64,000 bases of DNA. It comes from Caldilineaceae bacterium (lineage in GTDB: Bacteria > Chloroflexota > Anaerolineae > Caldilineales > Caldilineaceae). Both the position numbers and the translations under genes were made by a program. The stretch lies in contig JACKBA010000007.1 in the NCBI GenBank assembly GCA_020634815.1, forward strand, positions 1 through 64,000, in the 5' to 3' direction. Shown here piece by piece: positions 9,928-26,438 of the stretch (position 1 is its first letter; each line of letters begins with the position of its first letter). Below the pieces are notes generated by a model. The model was not told where the DNA came from. It saw nothing but the letters and a program-made list of their open reading frames with translations, and ran no database searches.

Positions 9928-10576
9928 ATCGGTGCGCCTGCTGCTGGTGGACGACCATCCCATCGTGCGCACGGGGCTGCGCATGCTCTTTCAGTCGGAG
10001 CCCGACATGGTCGTCGTGGGCGAGGTCAATGGCGGCGAAGAAGCGCTCGAGGCGGTGCAGACGCTCCACCCCGACGTGGTCATCATGGACGTGGCAATGC
10101 CGGGCATGAACGGCATCGAGGCGACGCGGCGGATCAAGGAGAGCAGCCCGGAGACGGCGGTGCTGGCGCTGACCATGCACGAAGACGAGCAATACTTCTT
10201 TGCCATGCTCCACGCCGGCGCGTCCGGCTACATCCCCAAGCGCGCCGCGCCCGACGACCTCGTCTCCGCCATCCGCGTGGTAGCTGAGGGCAATTTCTTC
10301 CTCTACTCGACGCTGGCGCGCTTCCTGATGAAGGATATGGCCGAGCAGACCCCGGCAGCTTCACAGGAACGGGTCGAGAGCCTGACCCCGCGCGAGACCG
10401 AGGTGCTGACCTACATCGCCGAAGGGTTCACGAGCCGCGAGATCGCCGACACGCTGGTGATCAGCGTCAAGACGGTCGAGCGCCACCGCGAGAACATCAT
10501 GACCAAGCTCGACATCCACAACCGCGTCGAGTTGGTCAAGTTTGCCATCCGAAAAGGGCTCATCCAGCCGGAATGA
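9920..10576 (+). CDS. NarL/FixJ-family response regulator
   Basis: The 218-residue protein has a receiver domain at 1-120 (LLLVDDHPIVRTGL, phosphoacceptor Asp near residue 56 in VVIMDVAMPGMNG, Lys in GYIPKRAAPDDL). A LuxR-type HTH lies at about 152-215 (LTPRETEVLTYIAEGFTSRE, then VKTVERHRENIMTKL). It is the cognate partner of the overlapping histidine kinase gene. ATG 9920 follows AAGGAGGG. It should dimerise on phosphorylation and bind target promoters, which are not identified here. Confidence 0.93.
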   Translation: MSKSVRLLLVDDHPIVRTGLRMLFQSEPDMVVVGEVNGGEEALEAVQTLHPDVVIMDVAMPGMNGIEATRRIKESSPETAVLALTMHEDEQYFFAMLHAGASGYIPKRAAPDDLVSAIRVVAEGNFFLYSTLARFLMKDMAEQTPAASQERVESLTPRETEVLTYIAEGFTSREIADTLVISVKTVERHRENIMTKLDIHNRVELVKFAIRKGLIQPE

Positions 10577-10684
10577 GGACAGCACGCTGGGGGGAGTGGT
10601 GTGCTGGAGGCAACCCGGCACTCGTCCACTCGCGCCCAACGTGCTGTCGGTGAGGTGAGAAAGACCCTCGCGGCGCTATCCTGT

Positions 10685-11077
10685 TCAGGCCTGCACGGAA
10701 GCCGGCTGCAATGGCGGTCGCGTGCGGAAGAGGGCGCATCCGTAGCAGCGCGCCGGCAGCTTTCCGTCGGCACGCAGGCGCGCCATCCAGCAGGGGATAT
10801 CCAGCGCGGCGCAGGCCGGGCAGTTGCCACGCTGCGCTTCGGCGCAGTTGTTGAGTTTCCAGCAAGGCTGCTGTGCGGCAAGGGGCGATGTGACCGCGAC
10901 GGCATCGACATCGCCGGCGGCGACGGCACGGCTGCTTTGCTGGGCAGCAGCCTCAGCCTGCCAGCGATTGTCGAGGCGGCGCAGCCCCCAGGCGATGAGG
11001 ATGGTCACCGCGATGGGGATGCCCAACCGCAGCACAAAGAGGACGATCAGAGCCAGCGTTTCAAGGACGACGTTCAC
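10685..11077 (-). CDS. Membrane-anchored two-CW domain protein
   Basis: The 130-residue protein has one N-terminal transmembrane helix (LALIVLFVLRLGIPIAVTIL) and a cytosolic Cys-rich tail. Its motif is CWKLNNC, then CPAC, PCWMARL and ARCYGCALF. This paired Cys-Trp pattern is that of the two-CW family, which probably binds metal or a cluster. It is the last gene of the redox operon on the minus strand. Its N-terminal helix resembles the 43-residue protein encoded at the operon's start (LRFGVPLLVTWLLGRL), suggesting that both dock in the same complex. The biochemical role is not established. Confidence 0.7.
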   Translation of the reverse strand: MNVVLETLALIVLFVLRLGIPIAVTILIAWGLRRLDNRWQAEAAAQQSSRAVAAGDVDAVAVTSPLAAQQPCWKLNNCAEAQRGNCPACAALDIPCWMARLRADGKLPARCYGCALFRTRPPLQPASVQA

Positions 11078-11157
11078 GGTTTCCTCCGCCCACTTTCATC
11101 GATGCTTTGTTACGGGCACGGTCCCCGCCGGCCCAGAGCAGCCGTCGCCGGCGTACA

Positions 11158-12477
11158 TCAGGCATGATGCTCGTTCTCATCCGGGAAGACCGGCAGGTAT
11201 TTGGCGATCAGCCCGAAGGCAATGACCCCGAGCGTCACCAGCGCCACGCTGACCGCAATCTCCGTCCACGCCGGCGTGTAGATCAACCCCGTATAGGCCA
11301 GCAGGCCGGTGAGGCTGACGTTGAGCCGGTTCATGACGATGCCGAAGACGACGACCATCATGGCGGCCGTGAAGAGCAGCCACGGTCGCTGCCGCACACC
11401 GGGCAGCATGAAGAGGATGGCCGGCACGATGACGCCCAGCCCGATTTCCGTCCAGTACGCCGCCGCCTCCAGGCTGGGCTGAAAGAGCAGCGGCCACGCC
11501 CCGCGTGCGACCAGGTCCGCCGCCTTGGCAGCCAGGTAGATGCAAAGCACCACCGCCGCTGCCTTGCCCAATGCGGCCAGCAGCGGCAATTCCAGCCCGC
11601 GCTTGAAGGCCTTGGAGCTGAGCGTGGATTCCACAATCGTCATGGCCAGGCCGACCGCCACGGCCGATATCCAGAAGAAGACCGGCAGGTAGATCGTGTA
11701 CCACAGCGGGTGCAGTTTCGTCGGCACGAGCACCCACAGCGACCCGAGCGAAGATTGGTGCAGCGTGGAGAGCACGACGCCGAGCACGACGAAGACGATG
11801 CCCACGCGCCGCAGTAGCTTGTAGAGCGACACCGTCGGCAGCCGGCTCGTCACCGGCTTGAAGTGGTTGACCCGTTCCAGGATCACCGGCAGGAACTCGA
11901 TGAAGAGCACCGTCGTGTAAGTTGCCACGCAGCAGCCCACTTCCCAGAGCGGCGAGTGGATCTGCCAGTGCACGAGGGGCCGCCACACGTTGTACGGCCG
12001 GCCAAGATCGACGAGCAGTCCGGCTACGACCAGGAGGTAGCCGAGCAGGCCCGTCAGAATCGCCGGCCGCACCAGCGGCTCGAAGCGCTCCATGCGCAGG
12101 ATGTGGGCGGTGGCGGCGATGACAAAGGCGCCGGCCGCCAGCGCAACGCCGCTCATGACGTCAAAGCCGATCCAGATGCCCCACGGAAAGGCATTGCTCA
12201 GGTTGGTGACCGAACCGATGCCATAGATGAAACGCCACAGCACGATGCCGGCGCCGATGGTCAGCACGCTCAGCAGCACCAGCGTGCGCCCCAGCGGCCA
12301 CAGCATGCGCATGGGCAGCGTGGGAAGCACGAAGTCGTCGGACGCTACGGCCTGCGTCCCCCCGCGGTGATCGACCAGCAGGTAGACGGCATAGCGGGTC
12401 CCGGCCATGAAGAGCACGGCAATGCCGAAACTAAGGACCACGATGATGGCCGGCATCGCTGCAATCAGCGCGTTCAT
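11158..12477 (-). CDS. HybB/NrfD-like integral membrane quinone-interacting subunit
   Basis: The 439-residue polytopic protein has about ten transmembrane helices. It contains the HybB/HmcC/NrfD signature FPWGIWIGFDVMSGVALAAG and conserved stretches DLGRPYNVWRPLVHWQIHSP and TLHQSSLGSLW. Such subunits bind menaquinone or quinone and exchange electrons with a partner Fe-S protein. The start codon overlaps the stop of the HybA-like gene (ATGA at 12477-12474), which fixes the start and indicates co-translation. No hydrogenase large or small subunit is nearby, so the partner donor is most likely the cytochrome of this operon. The direction of electron flow is unknown. Confidence 0.9.
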   Translation of the reverse strand: MNALIAAMPAIIVVLSFGIAVLFMAGTRYAVYLLVDHRGGTQAVASDDFVLPTLPMRMLWPLGRTLVLLSVLTIGAGIVLWRFIYGIGSVTNLSNAFPWGIWIGFDVMSGVALAAGAFVIAATAHILRMERFEPLVRPAILTGLLGYLLVVAGLLVDLGRPYNVWRPLVHWQIHSPLWEVGCCVATYTTVLFIEFLPVILERVNHFKPVTSRLPTVSLYKLLRRVGIVFVVLGVVLSTLHQSSLGSLWVLVPTKLHPLWYTIYLPVFFWISAVAVGLAMTIVESTLSSKAFKRGLELPLLAALGKAAAVVLCIYLAAKAADLVARGAWPLLFQPSLEAAAYWTEIGLGVIVPAILFMLPGVRQRPWLLFTAAMMVVVFGIVMNRLNVSLTGLLAYTGLIYTPAWTEIAVSVALVTLGVIAFGLIAKYLPVFPDENEHHA

Positions 12478-13451
12478 AGCTCCTCCCTTTCAGACGTGCT
12501 TGCGTCGGCCGGCGGCGGCTCAGCCGCGCCGTGGCGCGCGTGCGGCGTATCGTGTGCGGCTGACCGCCGATGGGTGTAGGTCGCCGTGCCTGCCGCCAGC
12601 GCGCCCATGCCGAGAATGACGGCGGGTAGCGCCTCCATGACCTTGGCCGTCTCCTCGGGCGGGGCCGAGTGCGGCAGATCCGCCGGGAAGCCCAGTTCGG
12701 CGAAGGGGATATCCGAGACGTAAAGCATGGAGGTGCCGCCCACCTCGTGCTCGCCGAAGACGTGATCGACGTAGCGATCGGGATTGGACGCGATGAGCGC
12801 GTGGGCCTGAGCCAGAAGCTGGCGCCGTGTGCCAAAGCGCAGCGCACCCGTCGGGCAGGCCGCCACGCAGGCCGGCTGTTCGCCGGCGTTCAGCCGGTCG
12901 CGGCAGAGCCAGCACTTGCTGATCACCGGGGTGAGCGGGTTGCCCCAGTCGAAGGCAGGCACGTCGAACGGGCAGGCGATCTGGCAGTAGCGACAGCCGA
13001 GGCAGCGCTCGGCCCGGTAGACGATCGGCCCCTCGGGCGAACGGTACATGGCCGCAGCCGGACATGCCGACACGCAGGCAGGATTGAGACAATGCATGCA
13101 CTGCCGCTTTGCGTGGCGGGTGAGCGTCTCGCCTTCGGGCGTCTCGAGTTGGATCGTCGACACAAAGGTGAACGCTTCGTTGGAGAGGCCGGTCGGCGCG
13201 CTCTCGGGATTCGGCAGGTTGTTCTCGGCCTTGCACGCCAGCGCGCAGGAGTTGCAGCCGATGCAGCGCGTCAGGTCGATGAGCACGGCAGGCGTATCCT
13301 CGGTCACGCCCTCGCTGGCGTGGGCGGTGTGAACGGCGCCCGCCACTGCATGTGCAGCCATGGCGGCCGCCACGCCTGCCCCGACCCGCTTCAGAAAGTC
13401 GCGCCGTGTCAGGGAGCCGTTGCTGCCGTCAGCAATTCTTGTAGGCTTCAT
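12474..13451 (-). CDS. HybA-like periplasmic Fe-S protein with Tat signal and C-terminal anchor
   Basis: The 325-residue protein starts with a Tat signal (LTRRDFLKRVGAGVAAAMA, cleavage near AHA). Four [4Fe-4S] motifs follow: CIGCNSCALACKAE, CMHCLNPACVSACP, CLGCRYCQIACP and CWLCRDRL...CVAACP. A transmembrane segment lies near the C-terminus (AVILGMGALAAGTATY). This is the DmsB/HybA ferredoxin architecture, and the anchor is typical of HybA. It should wire electrons between the multihaem cytochrome and the HybB-like subunit on the outer face of the membrane. ATGA overlaps with both neighbours define the start (13451) and stop (12474). Confidence 0.92.
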   Translation of the reverse strand: MKPTRIADGSNGSLTRRDFLKRVGAGVAAAMAAHAVAGAVHTAHASEGVTEDTPAVLIDLTRCIGCNSCALACKAENNLPNPESAPTGLSNEAFTFVSTIQLETPEGETLTRHAKRQCMHCLNPACVSACPAAAMYRSPEGPIVYRAERCLGCRYCQIACPFDVPAFDWGNPLTPVISKCWLCRDRLNAGEQPACVAACPTGALRFGTRRQLLAQAHALIASNPDRYVDHVFGEHEVGGTSMLYVSDIPFAELGFPADLPHSAPPEETAKVMEALPAVILGMGALAAGTATYTHRRSAAHDTPHARHGAAEPPPADASTSEREEL

Positions 13452-14293
13452 GACTTGGCTCTCCTCTGGATCACGAGACCGATCGCAATCACGAAGATGA
13501 CACCCAGTACGCCGCCCATTCCCGTGCCCAGACCCAGCGCCATGACCGACGTCGCCGCCATGGAGCGCTCTACCACCTCCGCGTTGCGGAGCTTTGTCGT
13601 CAGGTCGGGCACGCGATTCGCCAGCGTCACGAGTTCTACCGGCGACATTTCGCCGACCGAGAGCTTGATGTCTATCCGCTCCTGGCCGATCGACTCGCTG
13701 TGACACTCGATGCACTTGTCGCCGGAGATGCCCACGAAGTCATGATTGGGGGCGGGGATCTCCTCATCCGAGTTTGCCGACGGCGCCGGGTGACAACTGA
13801 TGCAGGCGACATCGCTCACCTGGTGGGTAAGATGGAAGCTGTCGTTGACATCCTCGCGGTGGCACGACTGGCAGAGCGTCTCGTCCGACAGGCGGAGCGT
13901 CTGCGAGTGAGAGAGGTGGCAGCCGGTGCATTGGACGCCGGCCTGCGCGTGCACGCTGACGTCCCACTGCTCGAAGGTAGACGTGTGGCATGTCTGGCAC
14001 TTGTCCACGCTGGCCGAGAGCGACATGACGCCCTCCTCGGGGTGGCCGCGCACGTAAGAGCCGTGGCAATCTTCGCAGGTCGCCAGCGGCAGGCTGCTGT
14101 CATGTTGCGCCGCCAGTGCATGGGGCGACTGCTGCCAGGCCTCCGTCTCGGCGGAATGGCAGCTACAGCCCACTTCACCATCCGGCATCTCCTGGGCAAG
14201 AGCCGCGGCCGGCTGCAACATAACGGTCAGCGCCAACAGACAGAGGAGGCAGGACAGCACTTTTGGTATGAACCTGGAAACCAAGAATGACAT
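13448..14293 (-). CDS. Membrane-anchored multihaem cytochrome c
   Basis: The 281-residue protein has a signal peptide (to about residue 35, AALAQ). Six canonical CxxCH haem sites follow (CEDCH, CQTCH, CTGCH, CQSCH, CISCH, CIECH) and a C-terminal transmembrane helix (GVLGVIFVIAIGLVI). A seventh, N-terminal site reads GCSCH, one residue short of CxxCH, although the surrounding residues (SAETEAWQQSPHA) look like a normal haem site. It is periplasmic or exoplasmic. The start ATG 14293 follows GGAGGG, and the stop overlaps the hybA-like start. It should donate to or accept from the HybA/HybB pair, making a quinone:cytochrome oxidoreductase module. Confidence 0.92.
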   Translation of the reverse strand: MSFLVSRFIPKVLSCLLCLLALTVMLQPAAALAQEMPDGEVGCSCHSAETEAWQQSPHALAAQHDSSLPLATCEDCHGSYVRGHPEEGVMSLSASVDKCQTCHTSTFEQWDVSVHAQAGVQCTGCHLSHSQTLRLSDETLCQSCHREDVNDSFHLTHQVSDVACISCHPAPSANSDEEIPAPNHDFVGISGDKCIECHSESIGQERIDIKLSVGEMSPVELVTLANRVPDLTTKLRNAEVVERSMAATSVMALGLGTGMGGVLGVIFVIAIGLVIQRRAKS

Positions 14294-14323
14294 AGGGTAT
14301 CCCTCCACAGGTGGTGGCGACCG

Positions 14324-14455
14324 TCAGTGCGCCGGATGAGCGATCGTGCCGAAGAGCCGGCCAAGCAGCCAGGTCACCAGCAGCGGCACGCCAAAGCGCA
14401 GCACAGCCAGGGCGAGAATGACGGGGATAATGTAGAGAAAGTCCAGCACGGTCAT
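14324..14455 (-). CDS. Small single-span membrane protein of the redox operon
   Basis: A 43-residue frame starts at ATG 14455, 7 nt behind a strong AAGGAGG, beginning MTVLDFLYIIPVILALAVLR. It encodes one hydrophobic helix and the sequence FGVPLLVTWLLGRLFG, similar to the N-terminal helix of the two-CW protein at the other end of the operon. It ends 30 nt before the cytochrome gene. The good ribosome site and operon position argue that it is real despite its size. It is probably a small accessory subunit of the membrane complex. I know of no named family. Confidence 0.6.
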   Translation of the reverse strand: MTVLDFLYIIPVILALAVLRFGVPLLVTWLLGRLFGTIAHPAH

Positions 14456-14759
14456 GGGAGCCTCCTTATGTGGCAGTCCTTTGGGTGGTCGAACGCCAGT
14501 CGCCACCGTTGCTGCCTCCACGTTAGCACCGCGCGACGCGGCCGTGCATCCAGCCGGCGCCCCATTTCGCCGCCCCATCTTTGCCGTGCTGTCTTTCCCG
14601 TAGCCGTGGGTGCAACACCTATTGGAAGGGTGCGACAGGTCCCTGGGGGTAGCGCAGCAGGTGTGGGTGCAGCACCGCACGGGGGAGCAGATCACCGGCT
14701 GGGGAAAAGCCCCCAAGTTTGGAACATCCCCCTCTTGCGGACCGTTACTCACGGTAGGT
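14456..14759. other. Divergent intergenic region between the redox operon and pbpC
   Basis: These 304 bases should hold promoters for both the minus-strand redox operon and the plus-strand PBP1C gene. I see no confident -10/-35 pair, no long palindrome and no gene with coding character. The open frame that extends pbpC upstream to 14610 has no ribosome site and lacks a signal-anchor-like beginning, so I treat it as noncoding. Confidence 0.4.
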
Positions 14760-17396
<2,637 letters not shown>

Positions 17397-17537
17397 CGAC
17401 CCGACTCTGTCGCTGCCCAGGCTACGGAGTCGGCTGGCGGTCCGGCAACAGACCGGACACAGGCAGGCAATCGGACATAGAATAAGATCAGTTTATTCGG
17501 AAACAGCGCAGGTTATTCTCATTTGTTGGAGGTCCCC

Positions 17538-23533
<5,996 letters not shown>

Positions 23534-23534
<1 letters not shown>

Positions 23535-23597
23535 AGATTGGAGATTGGAGATTGGAGATTGGAGATTGGGAGATTGGGGGATTGAGCGATTGGGGGG
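23534..23597. repeat. Tandem GATTGGA repeat downstream of A2M
   Basis: Directly after the A2M stop lie about five tandem copies of GATTGGA (AGATTGGAGATTGG) followed by degenerate units (GGGATTGAGCGATTGG). It is the same family as the element inside pbpC, here without an opposing arm. It leaves no room for an obvious A2M terminator. Confidence 0.7.
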
Positions 23598-23625
23598 TGT
23601 AGGCGCTCGATGTGATGAGAGTTGT

Positions 23626-23670
23626 GGAGGGTGGCGGCGATGGGGCTGTCACCCTCTTTTTGATCTAGCG
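23626..23670 (+). repeat. 45-bp repeat, copy A (left edge of the integron-like region)
   Basis: This segment matches 28627-28671 at 38 of 45 positions in direct orientation. It contains the imperfect palindrome GAGGGTG...CACCCTC and ends TTTGATCTAGCG. On the minus strand it lies at the 3' end of the integrase remnant. It might be a terminator or att-like site duplicated at the other end of the array. Confidence 0.6.
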
Positions 23671-23775
23671 GTCGGGGGCTGCGTGCGGTGCGTGGGCCGC
23701 GGTTGAGGACGTGGGTGCAGATCTGTGTGGTCTTGACATCCTTGTGGCCGAGTAATTCCTGCACTGTGCATGTGC
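23663..23775 (-). pseudogene. Integron-integrase (IntI-type tyrosine recombinase) C-terminal remnant
   Basis: About 37 codons on the minus strand read TVQELLGHKDVKTTQICTHV then LNRGPRTARSPRPLD. This matches the end of integron integrases (TVQ-LLGH-DV-TT-I-Y-THVL...RSPLD). The catalytic tyrosine position is a cysteine (TGC), so even this fragment could not act. The rest of the gene is missing on the side where the IS3-family element begins. Orientation, reading away from the cassettes, is as in normal integrons. Confidence 0.75.
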
Positions 23776-23915
23776 CAAATACTTCGGTTTGAGAGCAATG
23801 AAGTGACTCTGGCGTTCGGGATCCATCTACGCGTCCCAGACAAGAGTATTGCGTGCTTATAGTGGACCCAGAAATTTGGACACTGAAAACGGCTGAAATA
23901 AAGTCCTGAACTACC

Positions 23916-24212
23916 ATGCGCAAACAGTATAGTGCGACCTACAAGGCCGAAATCGTCAAAGAACTGCTGAAGGAAGAAAAGACGCTGAATCAACTGGCGG
24001 CGGAGACTGGAATTCACCCGTCGCAACTCAAGGAGTGGCGCAAGATCGTGTTGACGAGACTGCCTGAGTTGTTCAGCCGGAATGACCAGGCGATGGTGGA
24101 TGCTCGCAATCACGAACAACAGGTGACTGACCTGTATGCAGAAATTGGACGCTTGACGACCCAGGTGAACTGGCTGAAAAAAAAATCTGGCCTCCAGCCT
24201 GAGTCGAGTTGA
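23916..24212 (+). CDS. IS3-family transposase OrfA
   Basis: The 98-residue protein has an N-terminal helix-turn-helix (RKQYSATYKAEIVKELL, then LNQLAAETGIHPSQLKEW) and a C-terminal leucine-zipper-like helix ending VNWLKKKSGLQPESS. It binds the IS ends and contributes the DNA-binding half of the transposase. It ends just after the A9 tract (24177-24185). Confidence 0.88.
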   Translation: MRKQYSATYKAEIVKELLKEEKTLNQLAAETGIHPSQLKEWRKIVLTRLPELFSRNDQAMVDARNHEQQVTDLYAEIGRLTTQVNWLKKKSGLQPESS

Positions 24213-24225
24213 GCGTCTGGCGCTG

Positions 24226-25032
24226 GTGGAATGGGGCGCTGGCGCCGAACTGCCTTTGCGTGTCCAGGCTGCGCTGTTGAGCCTGAGTCGCGCCAGCTTG
24301 TATTACCGACCTGCACTACCATCACCTGAGGAAGTGGCACTCAAGCATCGCATTGACGAGATCTATACGGACTATCCTTTCTACGGTTCGCGGCGGATTC
24401 GAGAACACCTGGTGCAGTACGATGGTCTGACCATCAGCCGGAAAACTGTCCAGCGCCACATGCAGGAGATGGGGATCGCAGGCATCAGCCCTGGCCCCAA
24501 TCTGAGCCGGCGGCGCAAGGAGCATGTTGTCTATCCGTACCTGCTGCGGGGCGTCACCAGCAGCCGCCCCAATCAGGTCTGGGGGATCGACATCACCTAC
24601 ATCCGCCTACAGAAACAGTGGCTGTATCTGGTGGCCGTCCTGGATTGGTACTCGCGCTATGTGATCAGTTGGCAGCTGGACCAGACGTTGGACATAGATT
24701 TCGTGTTGGTGGCCGTCGATGCAGCATTGGCGCAAGCCAGGCCAACGATCTGGAACAGCGACCAAGGCAGCCATTTCACCAGCCCGCAGTACATCGAACG
24801 GCTACTGGCCGCCGAGGTGCGCATCAGCATGGATGGCAAGGGGCGGGCGTTGGACAACATCTTTACCGAGCGTCTCTGGCGGACGCTCAAATATGAGGAA
24901 GTCTACTTGCATGACTACGTTACACCTAAAGATGCCTGCCACGGCCTCAGCCGCTACTTTGACTTCTACAACCATCGACGACCGCATCAGAGCCTCGGCT
25001 ATCGCACGCCGGCAAAGGTCTATGGGTCTTGA
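24226..25032 (+). CDS. IS3-family transposase OrfB (DDE integrase domain)
   Basis: The 268-residue product has a HTH_21 region (DYPFYGSRRIREHLVQYDG) and an rve-type DDE core: Asp in WGIDITYI, Asp in IWNSDQGSHFTS and Glu in NIFTERLWRTLKYEE. The C-terminal YNHRRPHQSLGYRTPAKVY motif is typical. GTG 24226 is the first reasonable start. The frame is open upstream to the A9 tract, just after a TGA at 24175-24177. Relative to OrfA it lies in the +1 frame, whereas IS3 elements normally fuse OrfA-OrfB by -1 slippage. Fusion would here need a different slip or one lost A. Confidence 0.88.
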   Translation: MEWGAGAELPLRVQAALLSLSRASLYYRPALPSPEEVALKHRIDEIYTDYPFYGSRRIREHLVQYDGLTISRKTVQRHMQEMGIAGISPGPNLSRRRKEHVVYPYLLRGVTSSRPNQVWGIDITYIRLQKQWLYLVAVLDWYSRYVISWQLDQTLDIDFVLVAVDAALAQARPTIWNSDQGSHFTSPQYIERLLAAEVRISMDGKGRALDNIFTERLWRTLKYEEVYLHDYVTPKDACHGLSRYFDFYNHRRPHQSLGYRTPAKVYGS

Positions 25033-25430
25033 CCCGGTGGGTCAACTGGACCAGCGCAGCCGCCTGCGTACGTTCTCAACAGGGTCGTTTGGTCATGGGA
25101 AATTTGAGTTTATCGCTTTCTGGGCAAACTGGTTGCAGAGGACAACAGCCACGACCCACCACTTGCCACAGAAGTTGGGCGTCGGGCAGAGATGACGCAT
25201 CACCTCTGCCCCAACCACTTCGCCATCCGTGCGGCGCTCGGGTCGCTCTCCAGCGTTGCCCTATCCTCCGCACAGACGGCGGTCAGTCTATCAGATTCAT
25301 CGTATTCGCGTCAGTTTCCGGGCTTCATAACGGGCTCAACTACACCGTCTCGTATCGATTGTCATCTCACCCAGGAAGGGAGGATTGGACTTTATTTTTG
25401 ACCCATTTTGTGTCTTGACAAATGGGTCCA

Positions 25431-25639
25431 CCATAGCTTTTCCGATTGGCCGGCCAATTGGTCGTCTGGCGGATCATATCCTAAGGTTTGCGTGATATTA
25501 TCTTCTCGTAGGAAATTCATCGGTCATTTGCTCGATAATGACAGGTTAGGCATCCCGAACCAACACTATGGGTCAACCAACAAGACGATACACGACTCGC
25601 TGTCGAAACTAATGTTCGGCAGAAAACTTCAGGTGGGTC
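25431..25639 (+). other. Region between IS end and first cassette gene, with attC/attI-like core site
   Basis: There is no gene in this interval. A GTTAGGC at 25545-25551 fits the integron core consensus GTTRRRY and could be the left border of the first cassette. A GTTCGGC at 25614-25620 equals the core used by the attC at 26369-26375. No convincing hairpin joins them. The region also serves as the leader of the gene at 25640, whose AGGTGGG ribosome site lies at 25631-25637. Confidence 0.35.
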
Positions 25640-26185
25640 ATGACTGAGAACCTCATATCCGTCAAAGAATTCGCAGAAAACAACGGCCTGCACAGGCAGA
25701 CCGTCTTCAAGGTTCTCAAACGACTTGGGATTGAAGCGACAAAGTCGCGGGGTGGCAGCGAGAATCGCGGGCAAACAATCGCCTACATCACGGAACATGA
25801 CGCACGTTCGGTGCTGGAGGCGCTCGCTTCGAGTAGAAACCTCCGAAATGCACAGGAAGATGAAGAAACTGAGTTGCCGGATGCTGCGCTCTATGACATC
25901 GGTGTTTTTTATCTGTTGTGCTTGGAGCCAGAGCACGACCCCAACCGCTTCAAGGTTGGGTTTGCCAACAATCTTAACGAACGCTTGCGACATCTCCGGT
26001 GTTCTGCTCCTTTCACGCAAGTGGTGAAGACATGGCCTTGTCGGCGGCTTTGGGAGAAAACTGCAATAGAGTGTGTCACAGATGGCTGCGAACGCTTGCA
26101 CACCGAAGTCTTTCGAGCAGCATCCCTTGAAACTATCGAGGAAAGGTGCGTTCAGTTCTTTGCCCTCATGCCGCAACTTGTCTAG
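25640..26185 (+). CDS. HTH plus GIY-YIG/T5orf172-like protein, integron cassette gene
   Basis: The protein has 181 residues. An N-terminal helix-turn-helix (SVKEFAENNGLHRQTVFKVL) is followed by a region resembling the T5orf172 subgroup of GIY-YIG nucleases: GVFYLLCLEP (GIY strand), FKVGFANNLNERLRHLRC (K-x-G and Arg) and ERLHTEVFRA (late acidic helix). A DNA-cleaving or DNA-binding role is plausible but unproven. It is followed by an attC-like hairpin 95 nt after its stop, as in a gene cassette. GC content is lower than in the neighbouring housekeeping genes, consistent with transfer. Confidence 0.6.
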   Translation: MTENLISVKEFAENNGLHRQTVFKVLKRLGIEATKSRGGSENRGQTIAYITEHDARSVLEALASSRNLRNAQEDEETELPDAALYDIGVFYLLCLEPEHDPNRFKVGFANNLNERLRHLRCSAPFTQVVKTWPCRRLWEKTAIECVTDGCERLHTEVFRAASLETIEERCVQFFALMPQLV

Positions 26186-26280
26186 GGCCAATCACAGTGA
26201 ATACTGGTCATCTGGTCAGACAGGCACGATTCGCCGTCATGGACAGCGTTCGCGTGGTGTGGGGCTGGTGCTTGGGCGAG

Positions 26281-26375
26281 GCCTAACACTGGTTGCAGCT
26301 GACGGCCCCGCCGCGCGATTATGTGGAACGCGAGCGTCACGGCGGCGGGACCGCAGCTGAACCTGGTCGTTCGGC
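26281..26375 (+). repeat. attC-like integron recombination site 1
   Basis: The 95-bp imperfect palindrome begins with R'' GCCTAAC (fits RYYYAAC) and ends GTTCGGC (one mismatch to GTTRRRY). Inner arms GCAGCTGACGG...CCCCGCCG and CGGCGGGACCGCAGCTG pair almost completely, with a few unpaired bases as in folded bottom-strand attC sites. The GCAGCTGA inner box is common in environmental attC sites. It sits between two cassette-type genes. Confidence 0.75.
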
Positions 26376-26403
26376 GGGTAAACCACGCCCAGAGAGCTAC
26401 ACT

Positions 26404-26432
26404 TTGACAAGGTGTAGCCTGTTGGCTACAAT
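26404..26432 (+). promoter_or_regulatory. Sigma-70 promoter with overlapping operator for higBA
   Basis: A perfect -35 TTGACA (26404-26409) and TACAAT -10 (26427-26432) are separated by 17 bp. The spacer contains the palindrome GTAGCC-TGTT-GGCTAC (26414-26429), well placed for autorepression by the antitoxin. The ATG at 26439 lies only 7 nt past the -10, so the transcript should be almost leaderless. Confidence 0.85.
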
Positions 26433-26438
26433 TTTGAT

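Larger units (their letters stand above)
23863..25430 (+). mobile_element. IS3-family insertion sequence
   Basis: The terminal sequences are inverted repeats. The left end begins TGGACCCA at 23863 and the right end finishes TGGGTCCA at 25430. A second match, GACAC, lies at the same offset (17-21) in both ends, 13 of 21 positions in all. OrfA and OrfB of IS3 type lie inside. About 400 bp between the orfB stop and the right end carry no gene, unusually long for this family, so the right boundary is less certain. No clean target duplication is visible. It lies between the integrase remnant and the first cassette and probably removed most of intI. Confidence 0.75.

Noticed and set aside
10577..10684. 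Bidirectional terminator between response regulator and two-CW gene (GACAGCACG / CGTGCTGTC)
   Set aside because: Arms are only 9 bp, 53 bp apart, with no T-tract on either side.
25076..25418. Passenger gene between orfB and the right IS end
   Set aside because: Frames are Ser/Arg/Pro-rich without start signals; treated as noncoding.
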